The notes under the pieces: generated by a model
Told to the model about the DNA's origin: nothing
Seen by the model: the letters and a program-made list of their open reading frames with translations, nothing else
The model's database searches: none
DNA from: Diphasiastrum complanatum
Taxonomy: Eukaryota > Streptophyta > Lycopodiopsida > Lycopodiales > Lycopodiaceae
DNA: 64,000 nt
NCBI GenBank assembly: GCA_029204225.1
Contig: CM055097.1
Span: 10,672,230-10,736,229 of the forward strand
Direction of reading: 5' to 3'
In this document: positions 34,423 to 46,139 of the stretch, in pieces
Layout: every line of letters begins with the position of its first letter
Position numbering within the stretch: the stretch's first letter is position 1
Program-made: the position numbers and the translations under genes

Positions 34423-37160
34423 GTTTGTTCGAGTCCTCCTTACATGGAATTTGGTTTCACTTTGTGCATGAAGTGGTTAAAAAGTGTTCTTTGCAAAGAA
34501 TGTCACCATTATGTCTAGCAATATGCAATAGATATATTAGAATAGTTTTTCCTTGAAAGAGCTTAAAATATACAAGAGGTTCTTATTTATTTTGGCGTCA
34601 AGCAGTGGAGACTATTTTGGATTCAACAGGTATTTTTTCAGTCTTACCGCAATACATCCCTTTATCAAGTCAATTCTATGTACTCCTATTTCTGTAGGCA
34701 GTCCAAACATCTTGATACATACTTAATAAGTTAGTATGCCTCTTCATTTCTTGTTCTGAAAGTGATCTAGATTAATTCAAGAATTTTCGAAGTGCTATTG
34801 AGATAATCTTAACATCATCCTAATCTATCAGTCCATCAATGATGTTGACCTTGCTCTCCCCATAAACTTCACGGTTCGAGTCTTCCAAAATTATCTGTCC
34901 TTACTGTACTTTTTGTCCTCTTCAGTCTCATAACGTTCCATGTGATTGATTATCATGTGCTCATCATTGTTTGTTTGAATGAGGGAGATGTAAAAGGAAT
35001 TTCACCTAGATATTTATCCTTTTCCCGGTGTAAGATTATCTCATTTGGCTCCTCAAAAAGGTTCTTGCCAGTGGTAAATTGCACATCTTTCTTTTGCAAA
35101 TTAGTAGTGGCATCCACTTAGTATATTCATGGTCTACCAAACAACACCAAATAGGTTGGTCTTCCTACTTGTCGTATAATAACAAACTCCATAATGAATA
35201 ATTGATCTTGTACAAGTACCATCAACTTGCCAATTTTTCTTATTGGCCTTCTCCATTTAGAGTCTGCCAATTTCAAATGCTTGGAAGTTGGCACAATCTT
35301 ACCCAAAATTCCCAATGCATGGGTAGTTTATATCCAATTGACAAAAATTCAAAAGTCACTTTCAAATCTTGGTTTCAATTGGCAATCCTTAAGCTTGAGA
35401 CATCCATTCACATGCACTAGAATATGTTATCAGACTTTGATGTGTCATCCATCTTGATAATATCCATATAGCTATTTGTGCTTACTAGATGCATGATCTA
35501 CATCATCGAAATGTGAATCCATCAAAACTTGGATAGTGACTGGACCATCTAACATTGTCATCTGTAATTGTGAAACCTTTCCTGAACCCGAGCCAACTAA
35601 AACCAAACATGACATAGGAGTCTAGGGAATTGAAATGGTTGATGAGAAAGTGGATGGCCAGAGGAAGAAAAAGCAAAGGCCAAGCTTGGGCCGAAGCCTT
35701 TGAATATCACCAGAAGATATAAAAAATGATCCAGACTACGGCAGGAATAACAAAGAATACTTTGAAAAGGATATACCTAAAGAACCCAAGGAAACGATAG
35801 AGTAAGAGTTATCTATCAAGAAAACAACAAATGTAACCTTCTCCTGATCCGGTGGCATCTGAAAGCAGTAGTTGATAATGTGAAATTACCAGCTAGTATT
35901 TCCTATGATATCGTTCTTGGATTTACTCCGTTTTTTCAGTTAGCTGGTATGCCATGCAAGGGAAGCAAGTTCCACCTGCAAAAATCAGCTTTCAAAAACT
36001 CTGAAAAAACACTGGAATTTGGAATGAAATAGATTAATCCATTCATGGGACTTCTCTGCTTATGTTCCATGTCAAAGAGATGATACTACATTTTCATTTT
36101 CATGCTTATGCTCTTTGAGGACCTATAGTCAACAATAGCATTCCTACTATTGTTTCAAACATGATAGGATGTAGACTTTTCAAACATGCTTATGCTCTTT
36201 GAGGACTTATAGTCAACAATAGCATTCCTACTAGTTTCAAACATGATAGGATGTAGACTTTTCGTATTTCTGGATTTTTGACGAGTTTCTCTATAAAGAC
36301 CTTAATATTTTTGGTGGAGAAATCGATCCTGAAGACTTGTCAACTCAATCGTATAGCCAGTGGTTATAACTGCAAATGTTTAGAGCTTCCTGTAGCCCAG
36401 ATCAGCTCAGGTTCATTGGTTGATAGTTTTAATAAAAGTTTGCAGCCAGAAAATTGCAATGTGAATGTAATTTGCATGTCTCATTTTTCTTCAATTATTT
36501 ATAGTTTCTTCAAATATGGAGGGATAACTTCTCAATTGTTTAGGTTTTTTCACCTTTGTACTAGTGGCGATGCTTCTGTGAACCAGCTAACTCATTTATT
36601 TATCTTTTCACTATATAAAACTTATTTGTGAATTTAAGAAAATCCAAAAAAGTTCGAACTATTCAAGACTCTAACAGTGGTGTCTCATGTATTTTGGCTT
36701 TTGCTATGCTCAAGATCATTAATCGTAGAATTCAGAAAAATGGGGAGCTAGCAAGCCCACTGGTGCTGCTTCAGGCTTCTTCTTTCTTTTTGTTTTCTAT
36801 ATTTTCTTGTTGGGTAACATTTGCTTCTTGGTCAATGCTAGGTTTACTGAAGAGATTTTGGCTTCTCCCGAAATGCAAGTTTTGCTTTCTTCTTTTACAT
36901 TGTGGTTTTTATATGGACTGCCTTGAGTTTTTAGGTTGCATGTGTCTTTTTCCTACGCTTTACTTAATGGCATTACTGACTTCTCAAATCGAGTTTGTGA
37001 GTTTGGATATATTCCAAATCTCACAAGGAGATACAGCTTATTTGTACTGCTAGGTTGCCTGGCATACTTCTTGGAGTATTTTGGCCTAGCATAAATAATC
37101 TAACTCCATTTAATGAAGGTTGTATTATCAAACATTCATTTTCTGCATTTTTTTTTCCAG
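34423..37160 (+). other. RopGEF intron 1
   Basis: 2.7-kb intron with a GT donor and a TTTTTTTTCCAG acceptor. It holds a tandem duplication at 36102-36262. Nothing else recognised. Confidence 0.7.
36102..36262. repeat. Tandem duplication of about 80 bp
   Basis: CATGCTTATGCTCTTTGAGG to GATAGGATGTAGACTTTTC occurs twice in direct succession, with a 3-bp deletion and one substitution between copies. Confidence 0.9.
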
Positions 37161-37277
37161 AGGTAGAACTTATGAAGGAAAGATTTGCAAGGTTGTTGCT
37201 TGGGGAGGACATGTCTGGTGGAGGAAGAGGAGTTTGTACTGCACTGGCCATTTCGAACGCAATCACAAATCTTTCAG
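37161..37277 (+). CDS. RopGEF exon 2, start of PRONE domain
   Basis: 117 bp encoding [20 protein letters not shown] then [18 protein letters not shown]. These match PRONE subdomain 1, which is specific to plant ROP guanine nucleotide exchange factors. RopGEFs catalyse GDP release from ROP/RAC GTPases at the plasma membrane and are usually controlled by receptor-like kinases. Split codons at both ends (phases 1 and 1) match exons 1 and 3. Confidence 0.95.
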
Positions 37278-37424
37278 GTATAACTGATACCCAGGATATG
37301 TCCAACATCAATTTTATGATGATCACGAAGACATCTTATCTATTTAAGTGACTATGTTAGTTGGTTTCATAGAATTGCTATTATGTGTGACTTATGACAT
37401 GTTGGCTTTTTTCGGGCATGGAAG

Positions 37425-37579
37425 CTTCGGTGTTTGGAGAGATTTGGAGGCTGGAACCATTGTCTCCTGAGCGCAAGACCATGTGGCGGAGAGAAATGGA
37501 ATGGCTTCTGTCAGTTACAGATCACATTGTTGAGCTTGTTCCTACATGGCAGACTTGCCCGGATGGAAGCAGCACAGAG
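37425..37579 (+). CDS. RopGEF exon 3, PRONE
   Basis: 155 bp encoding [40 protein letters not shown] and [11 protein letters not shown]. The WRREMEWLL segment is a PRONE hallmark involved in dimerisation and ROP binding in the family. Acceptor is ATGGAAG, a weak polypyrimidine context; donor is GAG|GTAATT. Confidence 0.95.
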
Positions 37580-39641
37580 GTAATTCATGGAAAAAGCTTT
37601 GGCATGTTTTTGAACTGGCTTAAGTGAATGCAAACTTTGTTTCTGTGCTTTTTGTTCTCCCTGGTAGCATTCGCCAAAAGAGCTCTTGATTCAAGTTCAA
37701 AAGGCTAACTTTTTAAAACCAGGCACCGAGGACATGAATACTCCCCAGTGCCAAATGAATAAAACAGATCACTTTAAGATGGGTGAACTATTGCATCCAT
37801 TTGAATTCCAGCAAGTAACGGTAAAATAGATTATGGGTACATTTCACAAAGAAACATACAGTAATTGAATCTAGGAGATTCGGAATCAGGAGTTGCACTA
37901 ACTTAATGTGACAGAAAGAACTAAGGGCATGGAGATTGCTGAAAGTAACTAACTAGAATGACATGAATTCTAGGATTGATAAGCTCTTACTGACACGTTG
38001 CCTTGTCAGCTCATAAATTCTTGCTTACAAGACTTTTATTGAAATGCATATTGAGTTTATGCTATATCAAAATAAAATCACTAATTGTCTCAAGTAGCCT
38101 CAAACCAATCAACGACGTTATGATTAATATCTGAGATATTTTGTCAAACAGAAAATCATAGCTGTAAAACTAATATAGTTCCACATTTTACACAATAGAA
38201 TCCTTATTATAGACAAAAAAAATGGTTTATCTTTAGTAATCCTTGTATCACCAATCTTTCCTATTCTGAAGCAGATACAGAATTCTCTGCTCATAAATTT
38301 CTGTTATATAACAGGTTAGTTTACTAGTACATGCAATTTGCTGGTATTACGATTAATTATTTGACCTACAACTTCATCCTCATGCATTCCTCTGGTATAT
38401 TAGATTAGTTTAATAAATGCTCCTGGTATTCTTCTTATGCATTCTCAATGTTTGAAGTTTATCAGTTTTATGAAGTTATTATAGATGTAGTTAATGCTTC
38501 TTGGTTTCCAAGGGGAGGCTTCAACCTGGGACCAAAGAAACTTTGGATGTCAAGCTAGCCAACTGAGCCAACCCCATTGGATAGATGTAGTTAATGGATC
38601 TGCTGCATCTGATCAGAATTGCGCAATCTTCCCCCCTTTCAATCACTTCTCCGGTTGAGTGATATCACATTTTGATGTGCTTTGTTTCTCTCAGCAAACA
38701 TTCTCGAGCAAGGGCTGTATGGGGTTATCTTCATAGAGTCTGACTGGTCCATCTTAAATGAGAATTCTTTCAGTAACGTTCTTAAGAATTCTCAGTAAAA
38801 TTCTTAACCTAATACACCCTCTAGTTGCATCAGATATGGTGTATACTTAGATTCTAAAGTCGATGATACCACTGTACTTTGCATTTTGCTATTTCAACTT
38901 ATGTCAGTAAAGCTTATGGTTGATTTTCTGGTGCATACATCTCCTGCTCAGTTTCAATCCACTTCCTCTTGAGTATGATGCCAAGTTGAATATAGCTCAT
39001 CACTCTTTTTACTTCCTGGCAGCGCATATGACCAAGATCATTCAGGCATAACATTGAATTTTTTTTTTGTGAATTTTATGCATTCCGAGACATAAAAAAC
39101 ACTTGTTGATGCAGCCATCCATTTTAGTAAGCTGAATCATTCCTTACCTGTGTCCAGTCATCTCCTGTTTTTACAATTGAGTATGCAAGCAACAGCAGAA
39201 TAGATTTGTAGCCACATTGCAGAAAGAAACATACAGAAAACCAAAGCTAGGCAATTTAAAGTCAGATGTAAGACAAAACACTCTAGACATGAAGGTAGCA
39301 GAAAGCAACTAACGACCAAGAATGGCCTGAATAGCATGACTGATGAGCTCGTACACTTACACATTGTCTTTTGAGCTTGCCGATTCGTGCTTACCAGAGT
39401 CTGTTATTAACTTACTGTTTTTATACCATGATCAGATGAATCTCTCTCTCAACTACCCTCTGACTAATCTATCGCACAGTGAATAGCTGCAAAACTGGAA
39501 CATGAAATTGTAGTCTGTACTGTTTCCATTTTTCTGTTTACTGAAATGTTCTCTTTGGAAAAAAATTTTAGCAAGAGGGCTGTGCATCTGCACTTGGCAT
39601 ATACTTATTCAGGAATCTTTTGTTGATGTCAACATGTACAG
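37580..39641 (+). other. RopGEF intron 3, carrying a tRNA-like SINE
   Basis: 2.06-kb GT...AG intron. It contains the 84-bp SINE copy at 38497-38580. No other gene is recognised. Confidence 0.8.
38481..38596 (-). mobile_element. Very short tRNA-like SINE, copy 2 (84 bp) with 16-bp TSD
   Basis: Perfect direct repeats ATAGATGTAGTTAATG at 38481-38496 and 38581-38596 flank an 84-bp insert in the minus orientation. On the minus strand it shows A-box TTGGCTCAGTTGG, B-box-like GGTTGAAGCC, terminal pairing CCAA.GGGG with CCCCTTGG, and tail AAACCAAGAAG, colinear with the copy at 18601-18688. Unique flanks show that this is the whole unit. It sits inside RopGEF intron 3, antisense to the gene. Confidence 0.88.
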
Positions 39642-39716
39642 GTAATGGTTAGCACTTCTCGTTCAGATCTTCACATCAATCTACCTGCACTACGGAAACT
39701 GGATACCATGCTGCTA
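39642..39716 (+). CDS. RopGEF exon 4, PRONE
   Basis: 25 codons, phase 0, between ATGTACAG and GTAAGA. Encodes VMVSTSRSDLHINLPALRKL and DTMLL, matching the conserved SDL..NLPALRKLD motif. Confidence 0.95.
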
Positions 39717-39831
39717 GTAAGAGTCAAATGTCTGCTCCAAAACTCTGAAAAACTGTCAACTACGATCTAAATCACAGGCTCAGTAGACTAGAATTCTAAT
39801 TAGTTCTTCTCTGTGATCCCATCTGGCTCAG

Positions 39832-40119
39832 GACTTGTTGGATACTTTCAGTGAGAAGGAGTTCTGGTATACAGATCGGGCTACTGCTGCATCAGACAGT
39901 GACAGCCAAGAGAACTTGGGAAGCCTTCCAAGGCGAGAAGAAAAGTGGTGGCTTCCAACCCCCAGAATCCCGGTTTATGGCCTTTCTGATGAGTCAAAAA
40001 GGCGACTACAGCAACAAAGGGAGTCCACAAGCCAGATTCTTAAAGCTGCAATGGCAATTAATGCTCAGATCTTGTCAGAGATGGAAATACCTGATGCCTA
40101 TTTGGAATCACTTCCTAAG
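39832..40119 (+). CDS. RopGEF exon 5, PRONE
   Basis: 96 codons, phase 0, between GGCTCAG and GTGAGT. Carries DLLDTFSEKEFWYTDR, the REEKWWLPTPRIPVYGLS motif (WW loop, conserved in PRONE and important for ROP contact), SQILKAAMAINAQILSEMEI and PDAYLESLPK. Confidence 0.96.
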
Positions 40120-40831
40120 GTGAGTGTTTTGTACTTTATTACATGTCTACATTTTATGTGAAGAAGCATGACTCTATGCTTTTCATCTCAATTCAAATCA
40201 TTTTGTTTGTATGGATGTAGATCCTTTATTGTTTAAGATGTTGATGAGTTGTAGCCACCAAGAACCAATGAGTAACCCTTTAGCTGAACTTGCATTATGC
40301 AGTGATGCTTTGTAAAAAGTTAAAGGGCAACTTAAGCCCTGAGTACTTCCACTCCCCTACGTTGCAATTTGGCTGCCAGAGGTTTTTAAGCTGTTTGTAC
40401 TTGAAATTTAGAAGAAAAAGCCCAAAAAGATGATCAGCATATAGTAGTTTGTGTGACAGACATTTCATATCCTTAAAACAGTTCAAACGTTAAAGGTAAA
40501 AAATAAAAGGTTTGTGAATTAATCACATGAAATTGGGAGCTGCTAGATGTTGCAATTGCATTTGCAGGGCATACCATCATTTTGGTTGTGGAAATTCGAA
40601 TCTTTGCCTTTTTCACTGAACATCAGACGCTGCATCATCGTGAACTAATCTGCATGAGAAGATAAAGGAACTGAATAAGAGAATTGAAAGTGATATGTTC
40701 ACTGCTCTTGGCAGATCGAACATGAACGATGAATTTCACGCCTAAGAGCACATTTTATCAGATTAAGTTTTTCAAGTGGAGAAACTTCAACTACACTTTA
40801 TCAACTAGCAAGCACATCTTTGTGTGCAGTT

Positions 40832-41197
40832 TGTCTTACAAATTCTAGACATGGAGTTGACTAATCCTATTAGCACTCACATACACATCAAGATCTACAT
40901 AAGAGATAAAGAGCTTAGATTATGAAGAGAGCAATAGCTCAATACATTGGAATAATCTTGTGGTGGGGCGCCAGCCTACATATAGACTTTCTTTAATCTA
41001 TGTGAAAAGCTAAAAGCATCAAGCTAATGGTTTGCACTTATTTTTAGGTGCAGATCCTAATCTAGTAGTAGTGCGCCCACCTACATGCATAAGCAATAAA
41101 AAATGAATTTACTATAAATAGTAATGGCCCCTATAATAGCACTCAGGCATGGCCAAACTATCATTAAGGGGTATCAAATAAACATTAATTCCTAACA
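40832..41197 (-). repeat. 3' LTR of the RopGEF-intron copia element
   Basis: 366 bp, plus-strand ends TGTCTTACAAATTC and AATTCCTAACA. It lacks 10 bp near its left end and about 80 bp of internal sequence compared with the other LTR. Confidence 0.92.
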
Positions 41198-42290
41198 CTT
41201 CCCCTTAATGTTTACTTTCTTTCTATCACTCCTAGAAGTTCTCTAAACTATGAAAATTTTCTTTGCCAAGTCCTTTGGTAAAGATATCTCCAACTTGCTC
41301 TCCGTAGGACAATAAATAAGCTCCATTCATCACTTTTCTCTGATGAAGTGTTGTTGTACTTCAATGTGCTTTGTCCTGCTGTGAAAAATTGGATTTATCG
41401 CCAATTTAATATAACTCTGATTGTTGCACTGAAGTACCGTAGGTGAATCTTGTACCGTATGTAGATCATGTAGAATCCTTCGTAACCATATTGCTTCACT
41501 TGCTGCACTTGTAGTGGCTCGGTATTCTGCCTCTGTAGATGATAATGCAATAGTATGTTGCTTCTTTGAACTCCAAGAGATAGCACCAGGACCAAGACTA
41601 AAAACGTAACCTGTAGTAGATCTTCAGTCTTCCGCATCTCTAGCCCAATCAACATCCACATATCTTTGTAACTTCAAATCATCTTGTCTCCCATAGAGAA
41701 TACCAAACCTCAATGTACCCTGGATATATTTGAGTATCCGCTTAGCACTCTCCAATGAATCTGCTTAGGCTTAGCCATAAACTGATTAACCATACTCACA
41801 GCATAAGCAATATCTGGTCTCGTAGTAGTTAGATAGATTAAGCTTTCAACAAGCTTTTTATATAACGTCTCATCTACATCCTGATCCTCCTCAACTTTAG
41901 TAAGCTTACATCCACTATCATATGGTGTAGAAATAGACTTGCACTCTGACATATTGAACTTTTCAAGAAGTTAATGAGCATACTTAGATTGAGACATAAA
42001 TAACCCCTGTGCTACTCTCCATATCTCAATCCCAAGAAAATATTGTAGTGAACCAAGATCTTTCATGTCAAACTCCGATGAGAGATCTTTCTTGATACCC
42101 TGAATCACACCATGATCTGATCCTATAATAACAAGGTTATCCACGTACATCACTACAATTACAATATGACCATCCTTGGTCAAAACATAAAGTGTATGCT
42201 CCGAATTACTCCTTTGAAAGCCAAGCTCCTCAAAGTATGTGTCAATCCTCGTGTACCGCCCTGGGTGCTTGCTTAAGTCCATATAGTGCC
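41198..42290 (-). pseudogene. copia RT end and RNase H, minus strand
   Basis: Reading right to left: DTYFEELGFQRSNSEHTLYV, the catalytic VMYVDNLVIIG (second Asp replaced by Asn), SSEFDMKDLGSLQYFLGIEI, STPYDSGCKL, LVESLIYLTTTRPDIAYAVS, then RNase H pieces in shifted frames (about 41395-41661). The Asp-to-Asn change would by itself inactivate polymerase. Confidence 0.88.
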
Positions 42291-42660
42291 TTGTCCCTAT
42301 GTGTAGTTGTCTCCCAACTTCACATTTGATCCACCATCTAATTTTTGAAAATTAGATAGCCACTCCCACCTAGTATGCTTTGAAGCTCCTGAATCAATAT
42401 ACCAATAGTCTTCTTCCTTTGAGAAGTCACTACTAGAAGATGTTGATGTCGAAAACAACTTATGCATAGTCTTCAAGATCCAAAGCACTCAATTTTGCCT
42501 TAGATGTTTCTTCTTCTTCAGCAAAATTCTCATCTTGTTTTTTCTTGAACTTGTTGTGCCAGCACTCCTTTGCATAATGCCCTGATTTTCCACAAACAAA
42601 GCAGATTCCCTTTCGAACTACTTTCTTTCCATCTTCTGATCGAATCTGCTTTCACCTCAG
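42291..42660 (-). pseudogene. copia gag zinc knuckle and protease start, minus strand
   Basis: A CX2CX4HX4C knuckle (ICFVCGKSGHYAKEC) near 42560-42605 is followed by the protease site YWYIDSGASKHTRW near 42370-42410. The protein then stops and the RT end begins, marking the internal deletion near 42290. Confidence 0.85.
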
Positions 42661-42819
42661 CGATCCACCAAGTTTGATTCCAGTGAATTGATCAACATGC
42701 AACTATCGATCCGACACGCAACTACCGCCAACGATCCACTCCTCCAATCCAATTTTTGCAATCCTGCAAAAAAGCAATCTCTCTCTCTCTCTCTCACCAA
42801 AAAGCCTGCTCTGATACCA

Positions 42820-43265
42820 TGTCAGAATTCGTCTTACAAATTCTAGACATGGAGTTGACTAATCCTATTAGCATCAAGATCTACATAAGAGATAAACAGC
42901 TTAGATTATGAAGAGAGCAATAGCTCAATACATTGGAATAATCTTGTGGTGGGGCGCCAGCCTACATATATACTTTCTTTAATCTATGTGAAAAGCTAAA
43001 AGCATCAAGCTAATAATAGCAAAAGAACAAAAGTTAATAGCTAAAATTACTACCTATATTGGGTAAAGACCCAAGGTGAATTTTTAAAGACCCAAGGTGA
43101 ATTACTAAGTAGTAAAACAGATCCTAATCTAGTAGTAGTGCGCCCACCTACATGCATAAGCAATAAAAAAATGAATTTACTATAAATAGTAATGGCTCTT
43201 ATAATAGCATGTAGGCATGGCGAAACTATCATTAAGGGGTATCAAATAAACATGAATTCCTAACA
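42820..43265 (-). repeat. 5' LTR of the RopGEF-intron copia element
   Basis: 446 bp, plus-strand ends TGTCAGAATTCG and AATTCCTAACA. It contains a tandem AAAGACCCAAGGTGAATT pair (about 43065-43105) absent from the partner LTR. Confidence 0.92.
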
Positions 43266-43598
43266 CAGTTTTCATTCTTTATCTAAGTCACTAAAAAAAA
43301 GAAAATTTATTTACCAACTTTAAATAATGAGCATCATCATTATCATCTGTCAAAATGAGTCAATAATTTGGGAAGTAGAATGAAAGTTTCTCGTTGCTGC
43401 AGAAAATCGTTACCCATTTTCTTGAGCACTTGTATCTCTGTTGTGCATATAGTTAGTTGACACATCGCACTGACGAATTTGGCAAGTAAAAGGCATATTT
43501 CAAAAATACACTAGCTTTTAAGATAATTGTATAAGATGTGCGAGTGATCTCAATCTTACGCATTTATTTCTGTTATATTTTTGGATGGAACATTGCAG

Positions 43599-43967
43599 AA
43601 TGGAAGAACAAGTTTGGGTGAGTTCGTCCATCGCAGCTTATCAGGAGAGTATTTTTCTCCTGATGCCCTTCTACAATCCGCTGATCTCTCTTCTGAACTT
43701 GCTGCCCTCGAATTGGCAAACCGCATTGAGGTAGCTATTCAAGTATGGCGCAGGAAAATCATCGAGAAGCAGCTTCAGCCAGTGCCAAAAGACAGTAGAT
43801 TCAACACAAAATCTACTTGGGGGGGACTTATGACAAATCTGGTTTCAGATGAGAACAAGAGGGGGACTCTTGTAGATAGAGCCGAGACTCTTTTACTAAC
43901 CCTGAAACACCGGTTTCCAGGCTTGCCACAGACATTCTTGGACACGAGCAAAATTCAGTATAACAAG
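43599..43967 (+). CDS. RopGEF exon 6, PRONE
   Basis: 123 codons, phase 0, between ACATTGCAG and GTATAT. Encodes NGRTSLGEFVHRSLSGEYFS, LELANRIEVAIQVWRRKI, then a family-variable loop, DRAETLLLTLKHRFPGLPQT and FLDTSKIQYNK, all at the expected places in PRONE. Confidence 0.96.
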
Positions 43968-44285
43968 GTATATATGAACCGACTTTTAATTCAATGCTTT
44001 AAGTGTGACAGTGTCCGTCCAATTTTTGTCTAAGCAATTAATGATTGGCTGTTTGATCATGCTGGTCATCTGTGGTGCTGTTCATTCAACCCAAGTCCAA
44101 ATAGGTCTCGTAGGCTGAGAAGTCATGCATTGAGCTACCTCAGGTTCTCAATAAGGATCTACTTCCATTTCTTTTGAATCGCGCTCCTTTCAGGCTTAGA
44201 AACAGTATATATTGTATTCTTTTAAGATCCTTGATAGAGGCATGGCTGTGGTGCTAGATTTATTTAGACTCTGTGTTATTTGCAG

Positions 44286-44783
44286 GATGTAGGTCAAGCC
44301 ATCTTGGAGAGTTATTCACGGGTGCTGGAGAGCCTAGCATTTAATGTCACAGCTCGTATAGATGATGTGTTGCATGCGGATGCCCATAAAAACAATTCAA
44401 GTAAAAATTTATCTCCTCCCTCACCCCCATCAGATTGTCATTCTCTCTTTCTAACCAATGATTCAGTGCCTGTTTTTGATGAAGTTCCAGCTAGCCCAAG
44501 AAATGAAAGTATCCTTAAGACACCTTCAAGAGGGAAACCACCGACTATTCCTATAAATGCCTCAGTCAAAAGTAAAGTGGGAGAGCAATGTTCAGTGGTT
44601 GCATCTCCTACAGTAGAGAGCATAACAGAAAACATGAAGTTTGAGTCTATAACCAAGCAAGGACATTTGAATGCAGTCCGTGCTGTTTTGAGTAAGCCTC
44701 CATTGATAGAGGTAAACACTTGGTCATATGCTCAAAGTTTGGAAACTGGCAAGCCTCTGCATAGTCCACCTGGTCGTGATTAA
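44286..44783 (+). CDS. RopGEF exon 7, end of PRONE and C-terminal tail
   Basis: Begins [20 protein letters not shown] and [10 protein letters not shown], which close the PRONE domain. The tail is Ser/Pro-rich and ends [22 protein letters not shown] at TAA, the conserved RopGEF C-terminus (SYAGNLE...HSPPSRD type) that in the family takes part in autoinhibition and receptor-kinase control. Exons 1-7 sum to 1869 bp, 622 codons plus stop, with every junction in frame. The gene looks intact. Confidence 0.95.
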   Translation, partial: DVGQAILESYSRVLESLAFNVTARIDDVLHADAHKNNSSKNLSPPSPPSDCHSLFLTNDSVPVFDEVPASPRNESILKTPSRGKPPTIPINASVKSKVGEQCSVVASPTVESITENMKFESITKQGHLNAVRAVLSKPPLIEVNTWSYAQSLETGKPLHSPPGRD

Positions 44784-45930
44784 TGGAAAGCAGTGGTTTC
44801 ATCTGCCAACTAGTTCAAATGCTAATCAGGCAACCACTTTTTCTTCTTGATGAATGTCGAAGAGACCTGAACAAGAAGCATTTAAGGTTGTGCTATTAAG
44901 TTTTGTAGATAAATGGTCTATCGACTTGAGATTGTCTTTAGTCCTAAATTCTATTCATTTATTTGGCAAAGCTAGACTCTTGCAGGTATTCTGTTGAATG
45001 GTCAATACTGATCGTTCACAAAAGTTGAGGAATGAAAATAACAAAGTTATGTACAAATTTGGGCTTTGTGCCTGACAAACAATCTTATAAAGCCTCTTCA
45101 AAGTGATGAAGACATAGCAGATGTTTGGAGGATTGTTTTTGTAGGCTTGTTAGTGTGATGTGCAAGTTGATTGTGGAAATTGGTGTTTGGGAACAGACAT
45201 TGGTATTTCATATAGCCGACACACTTCCACAAGTACCATAATTTCCTGTGTTTCAGGGATATAAGCAGATTTGATTTCTTTTCCTGTACACTTATCTAAC
45301 TAAAGCAAATGTTGATGAGAGAAGGTAATTTACAGCTTTCTCAAAATGCAGGCTTTGACATTGAGACTGAGAAAGAGTTCTATGGCCTTCCAGCAAGATA
45401 TTGTAGTGTCCATTGTCTTTTCCATGTTATGCTCTAGTCTGTTACTGCAAATACTTGAATGGATGCTAACGAATCAGACAAGATAAAGACATTTGACATT
45501 TTGAATATGCTTCTCAATCAAATGGGGAATTTGAGCCTAAGCAAACTGTGCACACAAGTTTGATATCTTTGCAAGAGCAGTAATTTAGTCTTTTCATTCG
45601 GACTTTTGTCTCCCGGAGTGTAGGGTAGGAGTTGTGCTTCTTTACAGTCCTGCATACTAGTTAAAATCTATCAGTCTAAATTCAGAGTGAACTACAAATT
45701 GCCACAATATTTGAGAAAGGATAATGCGTCTGTTGCTCCTGGATCATTATCTACTTTCCACATAGGGGTGTGCCTACTACATAGTCTCCATGTTGTGCAC
45801 CTCTCTCAAAGTTGTATATCACATGCTTCACTCACTTTGCGGTCTATGTCCTTTATGCTAGGGCAATCAAGCTATTACTGAAAGCCTTGGTTGAGAAGAA
45901 GTGATGATGAAAAAGTGGAAAAGTCAAACA

Positions 45931-45933
<3 letters not shown>

Positions 45934-45994
<61 letters not shown>
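45934..45994. repeat. (CT)n microsatellite
   Basis: Uninterrupted CT tract of about 60 bp, 1.1 kb downstream of the RopGEF stop. Confidence 0.97.
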
Positions 45995-45996
<2 letters not shown>

Positions 45997-46098
45997 ATCA
46001 CAACAAACTGAACAAAAACCATGCTAAATCATGCTGAACAAAAACCCTACTAAATCATTCTGAACCATACTGAACCTTAAATGAAACATTTTTCAGCC

Positions 46099-46101
<3 letters not shown>

Positions 46102-46134
<33 letters not shown>
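46102..46134. repeat. (CT)n microsatellite
   Basis: Second CT tract, about 32 bp. Confidence 0.95.

Positions 46135-46139
<5 letters not shown>

Larger units (their letters stand above)
40827..43270 (-). mobile_element. Internally deleted copia element in RopGEF intron 5
   Basis: Minus-strand element with TSD CAGTT at 40827-40831 and 43266-43270. Its 5' LTR is 42820-43265, the initiator-Met primer site 42808-42819 is directly adjacent, and the 3' LTR is 40832-41197 with a polypurine tract AAGGGGAAG just inside it. The interior (41198-42819) is only 1.6 kb: gag zinc knuckle and protease start, then a jump to the end of RT and RNase H. Integrase and most of RT are gone, so mobility would need trans help. 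Confidence 0.93.
40120..43598 (+). other. RopGEF intron 5 with an inserted copia element
   Basis: 3.5-kb intron, of which 2.43 kb is a minus-strand copia element (40832-43265). The remaining host intron is about 1.04 kb. Confidence 0.9.

Noticed and set aside
36278-37053. Two long plus-strand ORFs in RopGEF intron 1
   Set aside because: Hydrophobic, T-rich translations typical of plant intron sequence, no family motif, and they lie between two well-supported exons.
38640-39060. Possible antisense copia remnant in RopGEF intron 3
   Set aside because: A phrase near 38670 resembles antisense copia RNase H, but only about 12 codons match and no second motif supports it.
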